33,461 nucleotides of DNA from an uncultured Campylobacterales bacterium (GTDB lineage Bacteria > Campylobacterota > Campylobacteria > Campylobacterales > Arcobacteraceae), in contig CANLWY010000012.1 of assembly GCA_947494995.1 (NCBI GenBank), positions 1-33,461 of the forward strand, written 5' to 3'. Positions 32,114 through 33,461 of the stretch are shown here, in pieces. Positions within the stretch are counted from its first letter, which is position 1; each line of letters starts with the position of its first letter. The position numbers were made by a program, and so were the translations under genes. The notes below the pieces were generated by a model. It was not told where the DNA came from. It saw nothing but the letters and a program-made list of their open reading frames with translations, and did not search any database.

Positions 32114-32761
32114 TTAAATCACTTCATATCTACAATTGTAAGTATCATCTCTAAATACTCTAATTGCTGAATTATCAAATACCTTCTTATCAGGTACAAC
32201 ATATTTTAATTTTACTTGCTCTTTATTTATTGTATATTTTTCTATATATATTATTGCATTACTATGGAACTCTTTTACTTTTACATGGTCTATACTTTTT
32301 TCTTTTGAATAGTTCTTACATTGAATTAATATGATTTCTTCAGAATTAACACAAATCAAATCAATTCCTTTATCTTTTTTATCATTTTCTATTCCATTGT
32401 ATAAAACCTTATAGCCTCTTTCTTCATATACTTTTCCAGTTTTTAACTCAAAATCAGTCCCTTTTTTCTTATTATTCTTATGAAATTCTTTTTGTCTTTT
32501 TTTTCTATTTTCTTCAAAAGCTTTTTTTCTTTCTACTTTCTCTTTTTTTTCTAAATCTTTTTCTTCTTTTTTATTTACTTGTTCTTCATATCTTTTCCTA
32601 TATTTTTCTTCACTTTTCTTTAGCTCTTCTAAATAATTCAGTTTATTTGGATTGATTGTATTTTGATTGTGTATTAATATTTCATCAATATTGTTATTTT
32701 GATTTTCATTTGTAGATTCAGATTTTCTATTATTAAAGATTTCTTTTATAAAGTTTATCAT
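32114..32761 (-). CDS. Mrr-like restriction endonuclease, coiled-coil type
   Basis: 215 residues. No membrane helix; a Lys/Glu coiled coil at about 45-98, then a PD-(D/E)XK domain from about 99 with E105 (GTDFELK), D134 (KGID), and Q147-C148-K149 (IQCKNY). VKEFHSNAI follows, matching VKEFHANCI of the 4708 protein, so the two are paralogues with different N-termini and partners. GGGGGAAA sits 6 nt before the ATG, and promoter P3 lies directly upstream. First gene of an operon with the AriA/AriB-like pair. It may serve as a third PARIS component or as a separate restriction nuclease; either is inference. Confidence 0.75.
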   Translation of the reverse strand: MINFIKEIFNNRKSESTNENQNNNIDEILIHNQNTINPNKLNYLEELKKSEEKYRKRYEEQVNKKEEKDLEKKEKVERKKAFEENRKKRQKEFHKNNKKKGTDFELKTGKVYEERGYKVLYNGIENDKKDKGIDLICVNSEEIILIQCKNYSKEKSIDHVKVKEFHSNAIIYIEKYTINKEQVKLKYVVPDKKVFDNSAIRVFRDDTYNCRYEVI

Positions 32762-32783
32762 TATATTTCCCCCGATGGGAAAT

Positions 32784-32815
32784 ATTTTATCTAAAAGATG
32801 TCACAGATTACGTCA
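32784..32815 (-). promoter_or_regulatory. Promoter P3 with 12-bp-spaced GTGAC boxes (Mrr-AriA-AriB operon)
   Basis: Minus strand: TGAC at 32815-32812 and 32803-32800 (period 12), second box TGACAT (32803-32798), 8 nt ending in GA, then TAAAAT at 32789-32784. It matches P2 in box spacing, in TTTGTGAC, and in the GATAAAAT end. Confidence 0.6.
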
Positions 32816-32821
32816 CAAATT

Positions 32822-32989
32822 TTATAATTTAGGTTTTTTAAAAAAATTTGTTTTATCATTTTTCATAAAGTAGTAACCTATTAATGCAAACAATTCTGAT
32901 AAAACTATAATAAATGCAATATTTGACTTATCGAAATATATTAAAATTACAATAACAATAATTGTAAATAAAATAAAAATTGTTTTCAT
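32822..32989 (-). CDS. Small membrane protein (55 residues)
   Basis: ATG at 32989 with AGGA upstream, directly after the repressor stop (32992), so in one operon with it. It reads MKTIFILFTIIVIVILIYFD, a short loop, then a second hydrophobic helix (IAFIIVLSELFALIGYYF) and a basic tail (KNDKTNFFKKPKL). Two membrane helices and a positive end suggest an inner-membrane protein, perhaps immunity- or exclusion-type, as small genes beside phage repressors often are. That role is inferred. Confidence 0.45.
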   Translation of the reverse strand: MKTIFILFTIIVIVILIYFDKSNIAFIIVLSELFALIGYYFMKNDKTNFFKKPKL

Positions 32990-32991
32990 TC

Positions 32992-33318
32992 CTATAATTC
33001 TTTAGATTTAGTGAAGTGATATATACTTTTTATGTCATTTTCTAATAAGTTTTCAAGACTTTTTATAATTTCTTCTTTGTAGTCTATTTCTTCTTTTTTA
33101 TCTGTATAAATCTCATTAATATTCAGATTTTCTGAAATACACAACTCTAATATTTCATTATGTGGTATTGAATTTGTACGTTTTCGTTCACTAAAAGCTG
33201 TACTTTTCAGATTTAATTTACCGGCAAGGTCTTTATCACTCTTTATTTTAAGGGCTTTTTTAAGATTTTCTACAATTTTTTCAAATTTATTCATATTTTC
33301 TGTACTTTCTATTGACAT
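32992..33318 (-). CDS. Phage CI-type repressor-like HTH protein
   Basis: 108 residues. Residues 12-60 match the N-terminal HTH of phage CI repressors (Phage_CI_repr): a helix FEKIVENLKKALKIKSDKDL, then AGKLNLKSTAFSERKRTNSI, then PHNEILELCI. The C-terminal 45 residues are helical and charged, too short for a self-cleaving peptidase, so release would need another partner. The start ATG overlaps the TTGACA -35 of the rightward promoter on the other strand. It controls a divergent pair in lysogeny-switch style: itself and the gene starting at 33384. It also reads into a small membrane-protein gene. Confidence 0.7.
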   Translation of the reverse strand: MSIESTENMNKFEKIVENLKKALKIKSDKDLAGKLNLKSTAFSERKRTNSIPHNEILELCISENLNINEIYTDKKEEIDYKEEIIKSLENLLENDIKSIYHFTKSKEL

Positions 33319-33340
33319 TTATTCAGATATTCTGTATTAT
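33312..33340 (+). promoter_or_regulatory. Rightward promoter with a CAGA-TAT-TCTG operator
   Basis: TTGACA at 33312-33317 and TATTAT at 33335-33340 with a 17-bp spacer. CAGA-TAT-TCTG (33324-33334) is a palindrome inside the spacer, exactly where a repressor would block it; another TTCTGTA lies within the repressor gene near 33298. Drives the gene at 33384. Confidence 0.6.
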
Positions 33341-33383
33341 TCAATTATCACTTTCATTTATTTACATTTAAAGGGGTTATAAA

Positions 33384-33461
33384 ATGTCTAAAAAAAATGA
33401 TTATCTAGAACAATCTTACCAAAATTCAACAAAAAATAAAAATTTAATAATAAAACCAAAA
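33384..33461 (+). CDS. Start of a gene divergent from the repressor (cut by window edge)
   Basis: ATG at 33384 after a good AAAGGGG site; 26 codons remain before the window ends (MSKKNDYLEQSYQNSTKNKN, then LIIKPK). Basic and polar, no motif recognised. It is transcribed from the operator-bearing promoter between it and the CI-type repressor, so it is probably an early or activator gene of a mobile element. The rest lies beyond the window. Confidence 0.55.
   Translation, partial: MSKKNDYLEQSYQNSTKNKNLIIKPK

Overview
The window looks like chromosome of an Arcobacter-group bacterium (Campylobacterota). The evidence is a very AT-rich sequence with matching codon use, a DUF1104 protein beside an OmpR-type two-component system, small c-type cytochromes, a short flagellin without central domains, and rsmH followed by an FtsL-like gene. 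This assignment is inferred from gene content; no 16S gene is present.

Layout. (1) 1-6.3 kb is accessory: a small HTH gene, an HNH nuclease/NACHT ATPase pair on the minus strand, an orphan membrane protein, a membrane-anchored Mrr-like nuclease with a secreted partner, and a small acidic protein. (2) 6.3-13.1 kb is ordinary chromosome: a receiver-less OmpR-type regulator, an Aat-like aminoacyl-tRNA-protein transferase, an ABC exporter with a lipoprotein, then a DUF1104-regulator-kinase-cytochrome operon followed by a cytochrome c and a glycine-zipper protein. (3) 13.1-14.0 kb is an orphan flagellin. (4) 14.1-20.1 kb is a decayed island beside tRNA-Leu(CAA): a truncated glycosyltransferase, a 5'-truncated PD-(D/E)XK protein, a gene frameshifted at a G6 tract, a large HD + Hsp90-type ATPase protein, and a P4-type integrase pseudogene. 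A second 5' half of the tRNA marks the attachment site. (5) 20.2-29.4 kb is core chromosome: HU, an aldolase-fold protein, rsmH/ftsL-like/RND, a D-amino-acid aminotransferase, an NlpC/P60 lipoprotein, a DUF4405 membrane protein and a TPR lipoprotein. (6) 29.5-33.46 kb is accessory again: an Mrr-like nuclease with a PARIS-type AriA/AriB pair, next to a phage-like repressor switch running off the right edge.

The most unusual structure links the accessory blocks. Four promoters, ahead of HNH-NACHT, the 3577 gene, the glycosyltransferase/nuclease remnant operon and the Mrr-like/AriA/AriB operon, share one strict geometry: TGAC boxes repeated every 12 bp, with the last box exactly 8 bp from the -10. 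Three co-oriented copies of a roughly 100-bp noncoding repeat lie just 3' of accessory genes (about 4281-4400, 5805-5897, and 29535-29638 on the minus strand). Two segments (3391-4400 and 32815-29535) therefore read as cassettes: common promoter, variable defence-like genes, common 3' repeat. The two cassette regions also carry paralogous Mrr-like nucleases with different partner genes. I read this as a modular defence-cassette arrangement. The sequence shows the repeats and geometry; the function is inference.

A second, better understood circuit is the two-component operon at 9.8-12.1 kb. It carries 11-bp-spaced ACAAT direct repeats upstream of itself and again upstream of the downstream cytochrome c gene, consistent with autoregulation plus control of that cytochrome.
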